This document shows, piece by piece, positions 24,243-33,650 of a stretch of DNA of 64,000 bases. The translations under genes and the position numbers were made by a program. The notes beneath the pieces are model-generated. The model saw nothing but the letters and a program-made list of their open reading frames with translations. It was not told the origin of the DNA and made no database searches. The first letter of the stretch is position 1. Every line of letters starts with the position of its first letter. Source of the DNA: JAKFDI01 sp044508835 (GTDB lineage Bacteria; Pseudomonadota; Gammaproteobacteria; Burkholderiales; Burkholderiaceae_C); NCBI GenBank assembly GCA_044508835.1, contig JBIQHD010000006.1:62001-126000 (forward strand), in the 5' to 3' direction.

Positions 24243-26528
24243 TCAGGGCTTGGTGCCGCCCCCTTCGGTGGGGATCGGGTCCTTGAAGCGATCCTTGTAG
24301 GAGTCTTCGGTCAGCGGCTCGTGCTTCTTCGGCTTGGCCGCCTTGGCCGGCGCGGCCTTCTTCGCCGCGAGCGCGGAGCCGGCGGAGCCGCCGCCGCCGC
24401 CCGAGTTGATCTTGACCATCGGGCCGACGATGTCGACCCCGGACGGGCCGATGTTGACGAGCGAGCCGCCGACCTTGAGCGTGATGCCGGCCGTGGCCTC
24501 GAGCACGATGTTCGCCGAGCCCTTGACCTTGATGTTCATGCCCTCGGCCATCACGTCGCTGGTGGCCTTCAGCGACAGCTTGCCGGTGGCCTCGACCACC
24601 GCGTCGCCGTCGACCTTGAGGTCGAAGTTGTCGCCCGTGGCCACGGCCGCCTTGCCGCCCACGTTGACGGCGGTCTCCGCGCCGACGTCGACATGCAGGT
24701 TGGCGCCGATGGTGACCGTCGAGTCCTTGGCCACGGTGAGCTGCTGGACGCCGCCCACGTCGTGCAGCACGTCGCCGCCCACCGTGAGGTGCAGGTCGGC
24801 GCCGACGCGGGTCATCGTCTCCTTGCCGATGTCGGTGTAGACGTTCTCCACCACCACGTCACGCCGGGTGAGCAGCACCTTCAGCGTCTCGTTGCCCTTG
24901 ACCAGGTCGAAGGCGTCGCCCTCGACGTGGCGGAAAAAGTCCTTCTCGGCATGGAACCAGATGTGCTCCTTGCCCTTGGCGTCCTCGAAGCGCAGTTCGT
25001 TGGCGGTGTCGGCGTTGCCTTCCTTGCTGCTGCGGGTCTTGAGGCCGCTGACGGTGGCGTGGTCGGGCAGCTTCCAGGCGACGGGGTTCTCGTCGTTGTA
25101 GACCGAACCGGTGACGAGCGGGCGGTCGGGGTTGCCGTCGAGGAAGCTCACCACCACCTCGTGGCCCACGCGCGGCAGCGCGAAGTAGCCGAAGCCCTTG
25201 CCCGCCCACGGCTGCGCCACGCGCACCCAGCACGAGCTGTTCTGCGCCCTCTTCTCCTTCTTGGCGATGCGGTCCCAGTGGAACTGCACCTTGATGCGGC
25301 CGTGCTTGTCGGTCTCGATCTCGTTGCCCGAGGCGCCCACCACCACCGCCGTCTGCGGGCCGTGGATGAAGGGGCGCGGCGTGCGGCGCTCGGGACGGAA
25401 GTTCGGCGCGGTAAAGCTCATCACCGTGAGGCTGGCGAGAAAACCGTCCTTGCGCCGGTCGCTGCGCAAGTCCTCGATGGCCTCGTGGGCCGCGAACTCC
25501 AGCCGGTATTCGGCGCCGACGACGAGGTACTTGCCGTCGTCGCCCTTGTGCGGCAGGTTCTCGACCTCGAAGGTCATGCCCACGGCGATGTCGCGCGTGT
25601 TGACGATGGTGGTGCTGGTGCGCTGCAGCGACGTCAGCTCCTCGATGCGCACCGTCGCGCGGTGCGTGGCCGCCTCGGCCGAAGACTGCGCGGTGGGCTT
25701 CTGGCTGTTCTGCACCACGTCGGCCGGGTACTCGAAGACCTCCGTCGCGCCGAGCTTGGACGCGGGCTTGACGGCCGCCTTGGTGCCTTCGATCTTGGTG
25801 TTCGGCGACAGGTAATCGTAGTCGGCCACCACGGCCTTGGCGGCGCGCGCCTCGTCCTGGCTCTGCCAGTTGATCGCGGTGCCCTCGTACTTCATCGCGT
25901 TGGCCCACTTGATCGGGTCGCGCGTGGGGCGGCTCTTGTGGCGCGCCATGCCGTCGATCAGCACCATCGTGTGCTTGCGCTCGGTGTGCTCGAAGAAGTA
26001 GTAGATGCCGGCTTCCTCGAGCAGGCGGCTGACGAAGTCGAAGTCGCTCTCCTGGTACTGCACGCAGTAGTCGAGCTTCGGGTAGGCGGCGGCCGAGACG
26101 AGGCGGAACTCGAAGTCGGTGCTGTACTCGGTGAGCACCTTGGAGACGATGTCCTTCACGCTCATCGACTGGAACACGCGGCTGTCGCGGCTGCGCGTGA
26201 GGAACCACAGCCACGGCCGCAGCGTGGCGGTGTAGCTCTCGTAGCGCCCGCGCCGCTCGCCGCGCTTCATGCGCGTGACGTAGCCGTTGAAGTGGCGCGG
26301 GTCGTCGTCCACGTCCATCGTCACGTTGGCGCGCGTGCCGAGCAGCTTGTGCATGTCGACCGGCTTGGGCTTGCCCATCATGTCGAGCTCGCCGACGAGC
26401 TCGACCTCGTACTCGGGCAGCCGCCCCAGCTGTTCGCGGCCGGTCATGCTCATGACCAGGAAGCCGCCCGAGCTGGTCGTGATCTTCATGACCTCGTTGG
26501 CCGCCGTTCCCAACCCTGGAATCGCCAT
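24243..26528 (-). CDS. vgrG: VgrG (TssI), T6SS spike
   Basis: VgrG trimers form the spike on the Hcp tube. The ATG at 26528 gives 761 residues; GGGGGAGA lies at the right distance for it, but too close to the alternative GTG at 26534. The gp27-like part includes VQYQESDFDFVSRLLEEAGIYY, and the gp5/OB-fold part includes WVRVAQPWAG and GHEVVVSFLDGNPDRPLVTG. A DUF2345-type repeat needle follows. The about 60-residue tail is Lys/Ala/Pro-rich with no toxin domain, so effectors are likely carried through the DUF4123 protein or the PAAR-like tip. Confidence 0.96.
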   Translation of the reverse strand: MAIPGLGTAANEVMKITTSSGGFLVMSMTGREQLGRLPEYEVELVGELDMMGKPKPVDMHKLLGTRANVTMDVDDDPRHFNGYVTRMKRGERRGRYESYTATLRPWLWFLTRSRDSRVFQSMSVKDIVSKVLTEYSTDFEFRLVSAAAYPKLDYCVQYQESDFDFVSRLLEEAGIYYFFEHTERKHTMVLIDGMARHKSRPTRDPIKWANAMKYEGTAINWQSQDEARAAKAVVADYDYLSPNTKIEGTKAAVKPASKLGATEVFEYPADVVQNSQKPTAQSSAEAATHRATVRIEELTSLQRTSTTIVNTRDIAVGMTFEVENLPHKGDDGKYLVVGAEYRLEFAAHEAIEDLRSDRRKDGFLASLTVMSFTAPNFRPERRTPRPFIHGPQTAVVVGASGNEIETDKHGRIKVQFHWDRIAKKEKRAQNSSCWVRVAQPWAGKGFGYFALPRVGHEVVVSFLDGNPDRPLVTGSVYNDENPVAWKLPDHATVSGLKTRSSKEGNADTANELRFEDAKGKEHIWFHAEKDFFRHVEGDAFDLVKGNETLKVLLTRRDVVVENVYTDIGKETMTRVGADLHLTVGGDVLHDVGGVQQLTVAKDSTVTIGANLHVDVGAETAVNVGGKAAVATGDNFDLKVDGDAVVEATGKLSLKATSDVMAEGMNIKVKGSANIVLEATAGITLKVGGSLVNIGPSGVDIVGPMVKINSGGGGGSAGSALAAKKAAPAKAAKPKKHEPLTEDSYKDRFKDPIPTEGGGTKP

Positions 26529-26564
26529 CGTCACTCTCCCCCGTCAGACCCCTCGGCCGCGCCC

Positions 26565-29243
26565 TCAGGCGAAGGCGTAGCTGAAGTCGTCGCCGTCCAC
26601 GCCGAGCGTGATGCCCTTGAGCTGCGCGCCTTCGGCCGTGCGCGTGAGGTACTCGATCGACACCTTGGGCAGCACCGTGTTGGTGAGGATGGCGTCGATG
26701 ATGCGTCCGCCCGACTCGGCGTTGTTGCAGCGCTTGACGATGAGCTCGACCGCCTCGTCGCTGTACTCGAACGGGATCTTGTGGTTCTCGGCCACGCGCT
26801 TCTTGATGCGGTTCAGCTGCAGCCGCACGATCCGGCCGAGCATCTCGTCGGACAGCGGGTAGTACGGGATCGTGACGATGCGCCCCAGCAGCGCCGGCGG
26901 GAAGATCTTCTGCAGCGGCTCGGTGAGCGCCGTGGCGAGCGAGTCCGGGTCCGGCAGCAGCTCCGGGTCGCGGCACATGTTCATGATGAGCTCGGAGCCG
27001 GCGTTGCTCGTGAGCAGGATGATCGTGTTCTTGAAGTCGATCATGCGGCCCTCGCCGTCTTCCATCCAGCCCTTGTCGAAGACCTGGAAGAAGATCTCGT
27101 GCACGTCGGAGTGGGCCTTTTCCACCTCGTCGAGCAGCACCACGCTGTAGGGCCGGCGGCGCACCGCCTCGGTGAGGATGCCGCCCTCGCCGTAGCCCAC
27201 GTAGCCCGGGGGCGCGCCCTTGAGCGTGGAGACGGTGTGCGCCTCCTGGAACTCGCTCATGTTGATGGTGATGACGTTCTGCTCGCCGCCGTACAGCGCC
27301 TCGGCCAGCGCCAGCGCCGTCTCGGTCTTGCCCACGCCCGAGGTGCCGCACAGCATGAACACGCCGATCGGCTTGTTGGGGTTGTCCAGCCGCGCGCGCG
27401 AGGTCTGGATGCGCCGCGCGATCATGTCCAGCCCGTGCTGCTGGCCGATCACCCGCTGGCCCAGCGTCTCGCCGAGCTTGAGGATGGCCTGCAGCTCGTT
27501 CTTGACCATGCGGCCCACGGGAATGCCCGTCCAGTCGGCGACGACGCTGGCCACGGCCTGCGCGTCGACGCTGGGCATGATCAGCGGGTTGTCGCCCTGC
27601 AGCGCGGCGAGCTGCGCCTGCTGGTCGTGCAGCTCGGCGAGCAGCTTCTCGCGGTCGGGCGCCGCGGCATCGGCCGGGGCGTCCACCGGCTTGTCGTCGC
27701 CGCGCAGCTGCGCGCGCAGCGCGAGCACCTTGTCGACCACCGCCTTCTCGTCCTGCCAGCGCTTCTCCAGGCCCGCCAGGCGCTCGCGCTCGGCCGCCAG
27801 CAGCGCGTCGACGTCGCCGCGGCGCGAGCCCACGTCCACGCCGACGTTGGCCTCGCGGTCGATGATCTGCCGCTCGATCTCCAGCGACTCGATGCGCCGG
27901 CGCGAATCCTCCACCTCGGCGGGGATCGCGTGCTGGCTCACCGCCACGCGCGCGCAGGCGGTGTCGAGCAGGCTCACCGCCTTGTCGGGCAGCTGGCGCG
28001 CCGGGATGTAGCGGTGCGAGAGCTTCACCGCCGACTCGATGGCCTCGTCGAGCAGCTGCACGCGGTGGTGCTTCTCCAGCACGGTGGCCACGCCGCGCAG
28101 CATGAGCACGGCCTTCTTCTCGTCGGGCTCGCCCACCTGCACCACCTGGAAGCGGCGGGTCAGCGCCGGGTCCTTCTCGATGTACTTCTTGTACTCGGCC
28201 CAGGTGGTGGCGCCCACGGTGCGCAGGTTGCCGCGCGCGAGCGCGGGCTTGAGCAGGTTGGCTGCGTCGCCGGTGCCGGCCGCGCCGCCCGCGCCCACCA
28301 GCGTGTGGATCTCGTCGATGAACAGGATGATGGGCTTGGGCGACGCCTGCACCTCGTCGATCACCTGGCGCAGGCGCTGCTCGAACTCGCCCTTCATCGA
28401 GGCGCCGGCCTGCAGCAGGCCCAGGTCCAGCGACAGCAGCGACACGCCCTGCAGCTGCGGCGGCACGTCGCCGCGCGCCAGGCGCTGGGCGAAGCCCTCG
28501 ACCACCGCCGTCTTGCCCACGCCCGCCTCGCCGGTGAGGATGGGGTTGTTCTGGCGCCGGCGCATGAGGATGTCCACCATCTGGCGGATCTCCTCGTCGC
28601 GCCCGGTCACCGGGTCGATCTCGCCGCGGCGCGCGCGCTCGGTCAGGTCGACGGTGAACTTCTTCAGCGCCTCCTGCTTGCCCATGGCGGCCGGCGCCAT
28701 CGCGCCCGAGGCCTCGCCCGGCTCGCCGGCGCCGACGATGCTGCCGTCCTGCGCGCCCAGGCCCGTCTCGCCGGTCTTGGCGCAGATGCTCGCGACGTTC
28801 TCGGCCAGGTCGTCGGCCTTGATCTTCTCGAACTGGCGCGAGATGGCGACCAGCGCATGCCGCAGCGTCGGCGTGTTCAGGATGCCGATCATCAGGTAGG
28901 CGGTGCGCACCTGCGAGTCGCCGAACATCAGCGTGCCGTAGACCCAGCCCTGCTGGATGGCGTGGGTGATGTGCTCGGAGAAATCGGAGATGGCGGTCGA
29001 GCCGCGCGGCAGCCGGTCGAGCGCGGCCGTCACGTCGCGCGCCAGCGCCGCCTGGTCGAGCGCGTAGTGGCGCACGATGGCGGCGAGGTCGCTCTCGTTG
29101 TTCTCGAGCAGCTGCGTGATCCAGTGCACCAGCTCCACGTAGGGGTTGCCGCGCAGCTTGCAGAACACCGTCGCGCCCTCGATGGACTTGTAGCCCAGCG
29201 GATTGAGCTTGCCGAACAGGGCCACCCGACTGATTTCGCTCAT
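26565..29243 (-). CDS. tssH: TssH (ClpV), sheath-recycling AAA+ ATPase
   Basis: ClpV disassembles the contracted TssBC sheath. The 892 residues have an N-domain (about 1-160) and two AAA+ modules with Walker A GEAGVGKT (238-245) and GTSGVGKT (633-640). LFIDEIHTLVGAGG forms the first Walker B, and a middle coiled-coil region is present. The ATG at 29243 (MSEISRVALFGKL) is the family start, with GGAGAGAT upstream; the longer open frame is a shadow over tssG. It lies between tssG and vgrG. Confidence 0.97.
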   Translation of the reverse strand: MSEISRVALFGKLNPLGYKSIEGATVFCKLRGNPYVELVHWITQLLENNESDLAAIVRHYALDQAALARDVTAALDRLPRGSTAISDFSEHITHAIQQGWVYGTLMFGDSQVRTAYLMIGILNTPTLRHALVAISRQFEKIKADDLAENVASICAKTGETGLGAQDGSIVGAGEPGEASGAMAPAAMGKQEALKKFTVDLTERARRGEIDPVTGRDEEIRQMVDILMRRRQNNPILTGEAGVGKTAVVEGFAQRLARGDVPPQLQGVSLLSLDLGLLQAGASMKGEFEQRLRQVIDEVQASPKPIILFIDEIHTLVGAGGAAGTGDAANLLKPALARGNLRTVGATTWAEYKKYIEKDPALTRRFQVVQVGEPDEKKAVLMLRGVATVLEKHHRVQLLDEAIESAVKLSHRYIPARQLPDKAVSLLDTACARVAVSQHAIPAEVEDSRRRIESLEIERQIIDREANVGVDVGSRRGDVDALLAAERERLAGLEKRWQDEKAVVDKVLALRAQLRGDDKPVDAPADAAAPDREKLLAELHDQQAQLAALQGDNPLIMPSVDAQAVASVVADWTGIPVGRMVKNELQAILKLGETLGQRVIGQQHGLDMIARRIQTSRARLDNPNKPIGVFMLCGTSGVGKTETALALAEALYGGEQNVITINMSEFQEAHTVSTLKGAPPGYVGYGEGGILTEAVRRRPYSVVLLDEVEKAHSDVHEIFFQVFDKGWMEDGEGRMIDFKNTIILLTSNAGSELIMNMCRDPELLPDPDSLATALTEPLQKIFPPALLGRIVTIPYYPLSDEMLGRIVRLQLNRIKKRVAENHKIPFEYSDEAVELIVKRCNNAESGGRIIDAILTNTVLPKVSIEYLTRTAEGAQLKGITLGVDGDDFSYAFA

Positions 29244-29269
29244 CTCGATCTCTCCGTTGTCGCTTGTTT

Positions 29270-30391
29270 TCAATGCAGCCGATTCGCCGCCCGCAGGACG
29301 GCGTTCGACCGGATGCTTTCCACGTTCATGACCAGCTCGCCGGCGTCGCCCGCGCGCACATTGCCGCGGGCCATGTTCATCCACGCCGTGCGCCCGAGCC
29401 GGCCGACGGCGCGGCCGTGCCCGAGCGTCGAGCCCAGGCGCCAGGCCGGCACGTCCTCGCGGCGCAGGATGAGCCGCAGGTCCCAGTTGAACTCGAAGCC
29501 CACGTACTGGCGCACCAGCGCCTGCAGCCGGTCGAGCGCCGCGCCGCCGGGCAGCAGCGCGTTGAAGCGCGCCCAGTCCACCGGGCCGATGACGATGCGG
29601 AACTTGTGCTGCACGTCCCACACCGCGCGCCCGAGCACCGCGCCGCGCCCGAGCGCCGCCTGGCCGTCGCGGCGCAGCCGGGTGCGCTCGTCGGCGTCCA
29701 GCGTCATCCAGTGGCCGCGGAACTGCTCCACCACCACGGGCACGCCGAACTGCAGGCCGATCCAGGCCTGCAGGCCGTCGGCGTCGCGCACCGAGCGCGC
29801 CAGGCGCCCGGCGAAGAAGAGCTTGGGGAAGTCGCCCAGCGCGTCGCGCCCGCGGGTGGACGGCTCGGCCATGCCGAAGAAGGCGCCGACCTGGCGCACG
29901 ATGGGCGCATCCTGGGGCCGGTCCAGCGACACCGTGGGCTGCGCCCGCGCCCACGCGCGGTAGAACAGCAGGCCGAAGCGGTGCGCCAGCATGTTGACGA
30001 ACCGCATGAAGGTGAGGTCGTCGTTGTAGAACTGGCGCTCGCGGGCGTATTCGGTCAGGTGGATGGGCAGCGCGCCGTTCGGCCCGAAGAAGCCGAACAC
30101 GCGCTGCACCAGCCGCGGGTGGCCCGAGGGCGTCTGCTCCACCTCGGCGATCGGCGCCGGCGCGAAGATGAGCGAAGGCTCCTGCGCGAAGCGCAGCGGC
30201 TCGTCGCCGGGGCGCAGCGCGTCGCCCAGGCGCGGCAGCTCGCGGTGCGCCGCCTCGATGCGGCGCAGCGCCTGGAACAGGTCGTGGGCCGCGGGCCGGC
30301 GGGTGATGCGCTCGATGACCTCGGCCCCGCTCGGCCCGGCCGAGGCGGCGCCCGCCGCCGGGTCGAGGCTGCGCGGCTCGGGCGCGTTCAC
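29270..30391 (-). CDS. tssG: TssG, T6SS baseplate protein
   Basis: TssG joins TssF, TssE and TssK in the baseplate wedge. The 373-residue product has the family N-terminal helix (HDLFQALRRIEA) and the motifs FGFFGPNGALPIHLTEY and FYNDDLTFMRFVNMLAHRF. The start is a GTG at 30389-30391 overlapping the tssF stop as GTGA, which predicts translational coupling. The tssH start follows 26 bases later. Confidence 0.95.
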   Translation of the reverse strand: MNAPEPRSLDPAAGAASAGPSGAEVIERITRRPAAHDLFQALRRIEAAHRELPRLGDALRPGDEPLRFAQEPSLIFAPAPIAEVEQTPSGHPRLVQRVFGFFGPNGALPIHLTEYARERQFYNDDLTFMRFVNMLAHRFGLLFYRAWARAQPTVSLDRPQDAPIVRQVGAFFGMAEPSTRGRDALGDFPKLFFAGRLARSVRDADGLQAWIGLQFGVPVVVEQFRGHWMTLDADERTRLRRDGQAALGRGAVLGRAVWDVQHKFRIVIGPVDWARFNALLPGGAALDRLQALVRQYVGFEFNWDLRLILRREDVPAWRLGSTLGHGRAVGRLGRTAWMNMARGNVRAGDAGELVMNVESIRSNAVLRAANRLH

Positions 30392-32259
30392 AGCAGCGAC
30401 CTCGCGCCGGCGCGGGGCGCCCAGCGCATCACGTCGCCGCGCGTCATGGAGGCGAGCACGGTCTGCACGAAGCCGTTCATCGACACGTGGCGCGTGAAGT
30501 ACTGGTGCAGCACCGCGCCGAGCAGCACCGCGCTGCCGCCCTCGAACGACAGGTCGTCGACGGTGACGCGGATCTCCAGCCCGCGGCCGAAGGCGATCGG
30601 CCCCGGCGCCGGGTGGCGGCGCACCACCGGCTTGACCGACACGGCGCGCACGCCGTCGATCTGGCGCTTGAGGCCGGCCTCGGCGCCGTGCGCGAACAGG
30701 CCGAGCAGCTCGCGCAGGGTGGTCGCGCCGCGCTCGGGGTCGTCGTCGAGCAGCGAGACGTAGTTGAGCGACAGCAGCCCGAGCAGCCGCCAGGCGACCG
30801 GGCCCTCGCGCATGGCGCTCTGCGGGCGCGACGGGCCGGCCACCACGTCGATGGCCTCGACCGGCGCGCTGGCGGTGAGCGTGAGCTCGCCGTGGCTCTG
30901 GCCCACCGGCATGAACATCGGCAGGTCGCGGTTGGTGCAGCGCACGCGCACGGCGAGCTGGCGCAGCTCGTCGGCATACGGCGCCTCGCGCGGATCGACC
31001 AGCGACAGGAAGGCCTCGGTGCCGACGTAGCCCGAGCGCGGCCCCTCGCGGCGCGCGCGGTCGGAGACGACGCGCGGCTCGCGCAGCATGGTGTAGAAGC
31101 CGCTGTCGTCGCCCGGTTCCATCTGCGGCACGGCGAACAGCGGCACGAAGGCCTGCTCGTCGCGGTCGTCGACGAAGCCGGTGACCGACAGCACGTCGAA
31201 CACCTCGTAGTCCATCGGCGCGGACCGCTCCGGCACGATGTGGAAGGTGGTGCTGCCGTCGGTCACGTTGAGCCGGTCGGCGCGGCGCTCGAACAGGTTG
31301 ATGGCCGGCACGCAGTGCAGCATGAAGTTGTCGGGCTCGACCGCGCCTTCCAGCGGCGCCGCGTAGCGGTTGAACAGCAGCGCGAGCTCGAAGCTGTTGC
31401 CCTTGCAGCGCGCGAACGCGGGCGCGAGGCCGTCGACGTCGATGAAGAGGAAGCGCTGCGGGAACGCGAAGTACTCCTGCATCAGCCGCGTGCCCGACAG
31501 GCCGCGCAGCGTGACCGGCAGCATGGCCTCGTCGTCGCCGTAGCCCGCGGGCTTGACGTGGGCGCCGGGCAGGAGCTGGCGCGTGCCCTCGTTGCCGCGG
31601 CCCGGCGTGCCGGTGAGCACGCCGATGCACGCGCCCGCCAGCAGCTCGTGCAGGCGCAGCGCCACGTCGGACAGGCCGCCGATGTAGAAGCGCAGGCGGT
31701 CGAGCTTGAGCTGCGCGAAGCTCATGCCCTCGGGCAGTTCCAGCCGCAGCCGCACGCCGCTGCGGGGCCGCTCGGGCAGCGCCAGGCTCGACAGCGCGAG
31801 GTCGGCCGCGTTCAGGAAGTACTCGGCCGAGGCCACCTTCAGCGGCGTGAGCACCACGTCCTGCGCCGTGCGGAACTCGCAGCGCGTCGTGCTCATCGAC
31901 GACTCGGGCCCGAGCAGGGTGGCGCCGCGCCGGATCGGCAGGCCGCTGATGAGGTTGGGGTCGTTCGAGGGCTTGAGCCGCGCCACCAGCATCGACGGCA
32001 CCGGCGCCGTGAGGTTGGGGCAGACCATGTCGAGCAGGCGCTGTGCGAGCTGCGGGTACTCGGCGTCCTGCTTGAGCTGCACGCGCGCGGCGAGGAAGGC
32101 GCTGCCCTCGATCAGCCGCTCGACGTACGGGTCGGCGACCTCCATGCCTTCCATCCCCAGGCGGCCGGCGATCTTCGGGAACTCGCGCGCGAACTCCGCG
32201 CCCATCTCGCGCAGGTAGCGCAGTTCCTGGTTGTAGTAGCGAAGCAGCCGGGGGTCCAT
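30388..32259 (-). CDS. tssF: TssF, T6SS baseplate protein
   Basis: TssF is a core wedge subunit of the baseplate. The ATG at 32259 gives 623 residues with the diagnostic start MDPRLLRYYNQELRYLREMG, then FAREFPKIAGRLGM and DPYVERLIEGSAFLAARV. It begins two bases after the tssE stop, and its own stop overlaps the tssG GTG. The open frame extends upstream over tssE in another frame, which is a shadow. Confidence 0.96.
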   Translation of the reverse strand: MDPRLLRYYNQELRYLREMGAEFAREFPKIAGRLGMEGMEVADPYVERLIEGSAFLAARVQLKQDAEYPQLAQRLLDMVCPNLTAPVPSMLVARLKPSNDPNLISGLPIRRGATLLGPESSMSTTRCEFRTAQDVVLTPLKVASAEYFLNAADLALSSLALPERPRSGVRLRLELPEGMSFAQLKLDRLRFYIGGLSDVALRLHELLAGACIGVLTGTPGRGNEGTRQLLPGAHVKPAGYGDDEAMLPVTLRGLSGTRLMQEYFAFPQRFLFIDVDGLAPAFARCKGNSFELALLFNRYAAPLEGAVEPDNFMLHCVPAINLFERRADRLNVTDGSTTFHIVPERSAPMDYEVFDVLSVTGFVDDRDEQAFVPLFAVPQMEPGDDSGFYTMLREPRVVSDRARREGPRSGYVGTEAFLSLVDPREAPYADELRQLAVRVRCTNRDLPMFMPVGQSHGELTLTASAPVEAIDVVAGPSRPQSAMREGPVAWRLLGLLSLNYVSLLDDDPERGATTLRELLGLFAHGAEAGLKRQIDGVRAVSVKPVVRRHPAPGPIAFGRGLEIRVTVDDLSFEGGSAVLLGAVLHQYFTRHVSMNGFVQTVLASMTRGDVMRWAPRAGARSLL

Positions 32260-32261
32260 GG

Positions 32262-32795
32262 TCAGCCTCGCATGTCGCGCACGGAGGCCATGCCGGTTTC
32301 CACGTCGACGTCGGCGCTGAGCAGCAGCTCCAGCGGCACCGGCTGGTTCCACATCTGGCCGCGGATGACCAGGCGCAGGCTGTTGTGCTGCAGGTTGAAG
32401 CCGGCCTCGCGGTTGACCTCGACCACGAGCGTGGATTCGTCGATGCGCGGCTCGAAGGCGACGATGGCCTCGTGGATGGCCTGCTCCAGCACGGCGAAGT
32501 CGAGCGAGGACACGGTGCTGCCCGACAGCGCGGGGATGCCGAAGTTCAGCACCGAGCGGCGCGCGTGCGGCGCGGCGCGCCACATCGCCACGGCGGCGGT
32601 GTCGGGCGAGGCGGCGTCGGGCTCGCCGCGCGTGGTGTTGAACAGCCAGGCCAGGTCGCGCAGCACCGCCGCGCGCAGCTGCTGGCGGCTGAGCACGCGC
32701 GACTCGAGCGACTCCCTGGCGGACGACGGCTGGTCGTCCGTCAGCCGGTCGAGCAAGGACGGTTGCAGCCGCTCCTGGGACGTGAGCCCGGCCAC
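32262..32795 (-). CDS. tssE: TssE, gp25-like baseplate protein
   Basis: TssE is the gp25-like baseplate component that starts sheath assembly. The 177-residue product begins at a GTG (AGLTSQERLQPSLLDRL). It has a DLAWLFNTTR helix, LNFGIPALSG and an EPRIDESTLVVEV stretch typical of gp25 proteins. The GTG shares one base with the tagJ stop (TAGTG), and tssF follows after two bases, forming a tightly coupled tagJ-tssE-tssF-tssG string. Confidence 0.92.
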   Translation of the reverse strand: MAGLTSQERLQPSLLDRLTDDQPSSARESLESRVLSRQQLRAAVLRDLAWLFNTTRGEPDAASPDTAAVAMWRAAPHARRSVLNFGIPALSGSTVSSLDFAVLEQAIHEAIVAFEPRIDESTLVVEVNREAGFNLQHNSLRLVIRGQMWNQPVPLELLLSADVDVETGMASVRDMRG

Positions 32796-33604
32796 TAGGC
32801 GGCCTCGCCGAACTCGAGGCTGCGCACCGACATCAGGTCGACCTCGCCGGCATCGGTGACGAGCACGCGCTGGCCGAGGCCGGCGTAGCGGTCGGCGCCG
32901 ATCTCGGCCCACTCGGTCTTGCGCGCGAGGCAGATCAGGCCGTCGCCGCTCTCGTGCGAGCCCACGTAGCGCGTGGGCACCAGCGCCACGGTCTCGCCGC
33001 CGTTGGCGAAGGTGAGCTGCGCGGGCATCCAGACGCAGTCGCGCAGGTCTTCCGGCGCGTCGAAGCTCACGCGCGCGAGGCGCGAGAACGGCACCCAGTA
33101 GTAGCGGCCGTTGACGCAGGCCTCGAGCACGGGACCCAGGCGCGAGTCGGCGTCGGCGATCCACTCGAAGGGCTGGTCGTTCAGGCGGCCCGCGCCCGCG
33201 GGCGCGGCGTCGAAGGCGCGGCGCGCGAGGTCCTCGGACATCGCCGCGTTGCCCTGGCCCTTCTGCAGCAGCGACTCGATCAGCAGCGCCAGCCATTCGT
33301 CGGGCTGGCCGAAGACCATCGGCGTGCGCTTGCCGGCGAACACCTGGGCGCGCATCAGCTCGCAGCGGATGGCGTGGCCCACGGTCTCGCGCATCGGGAT
33401 GGCCAGCGCGTCGAGGTCGGCGACGACGTTGAGCTGCGTGTGCGCCCGCTCCCACTGGCCGAGCACGCACAGCAGCTGCGCGAGGAACACGCGCAGGCTC
33501 GCGTCGGCCGGCTTGGCGCGCACCGCGGCGGTGAGCTGCTGCAGCGCGGCGCGCGGGTCGCCGGCGCGCAGCGCGGATTCGGCATCGGAGCGGGGATCGG
33601 CCAT
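32795..33604 (-). CDS. tagJ: TagJ (ImpE/SciE family), sheath accessory
   Basis: TagJ binds TssB and helps ClpV handle the sheath in the Pseudomonas HSI-I system. The 269 residues start with a TPR-like helical part (MADPRSDAESALRAGDPRAALQQL). The ImpE domain follows (FEWIADADSRLGPVLEACVNGRYYWVPFSRL, read as consecutive family signatures) and then LRDCVWMPAQ. It sits directly before tssE and overlaps its start by one base. Confidence 0.9.
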   Translation of the reverse strand: MADPRSDAESALRAGDPRAALQQLTAAVRAKPADASLRVFLAQLLCVLGQWERAHTQLNVVADLDALAIPMRETVGHAIRCELMRAQVFAGKRTPMVFGQPDEWLALLIESLLQKGQGNAAMSEDLARRAFDAAPAGAGRLNDQPFEWIADADSRLGPVLEACVNGRYYWVPFSRLARVSFDAPEDLRDCVWMPAQLTFANGGETVALVPTRYVGSHESGDGLICLARKTEWAEIGADRYAGLGQRVLVTDAGEVDLMSVRSLEFGEAA

Positions 33605-33650
33605 GGTGTGGGCAGTGCGACGGGTGAAGGACGGAGCCGCGGCGCCCGGG

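Noticed and set aside
24243..24440. VgrG C-terminal extension as an effector domain
   Set aside because: The tail is a short Lys/Ala/Pro-rich stretch with no catalytic motif, too small to be a toxin.
23466..29963. A 2165-codon plus-strand open frame across the vgrG/tssH region
   Set aside because: It is antisense to well-identified T6SS genes and has no recognisable domain; the composition is that of a shadow frame.
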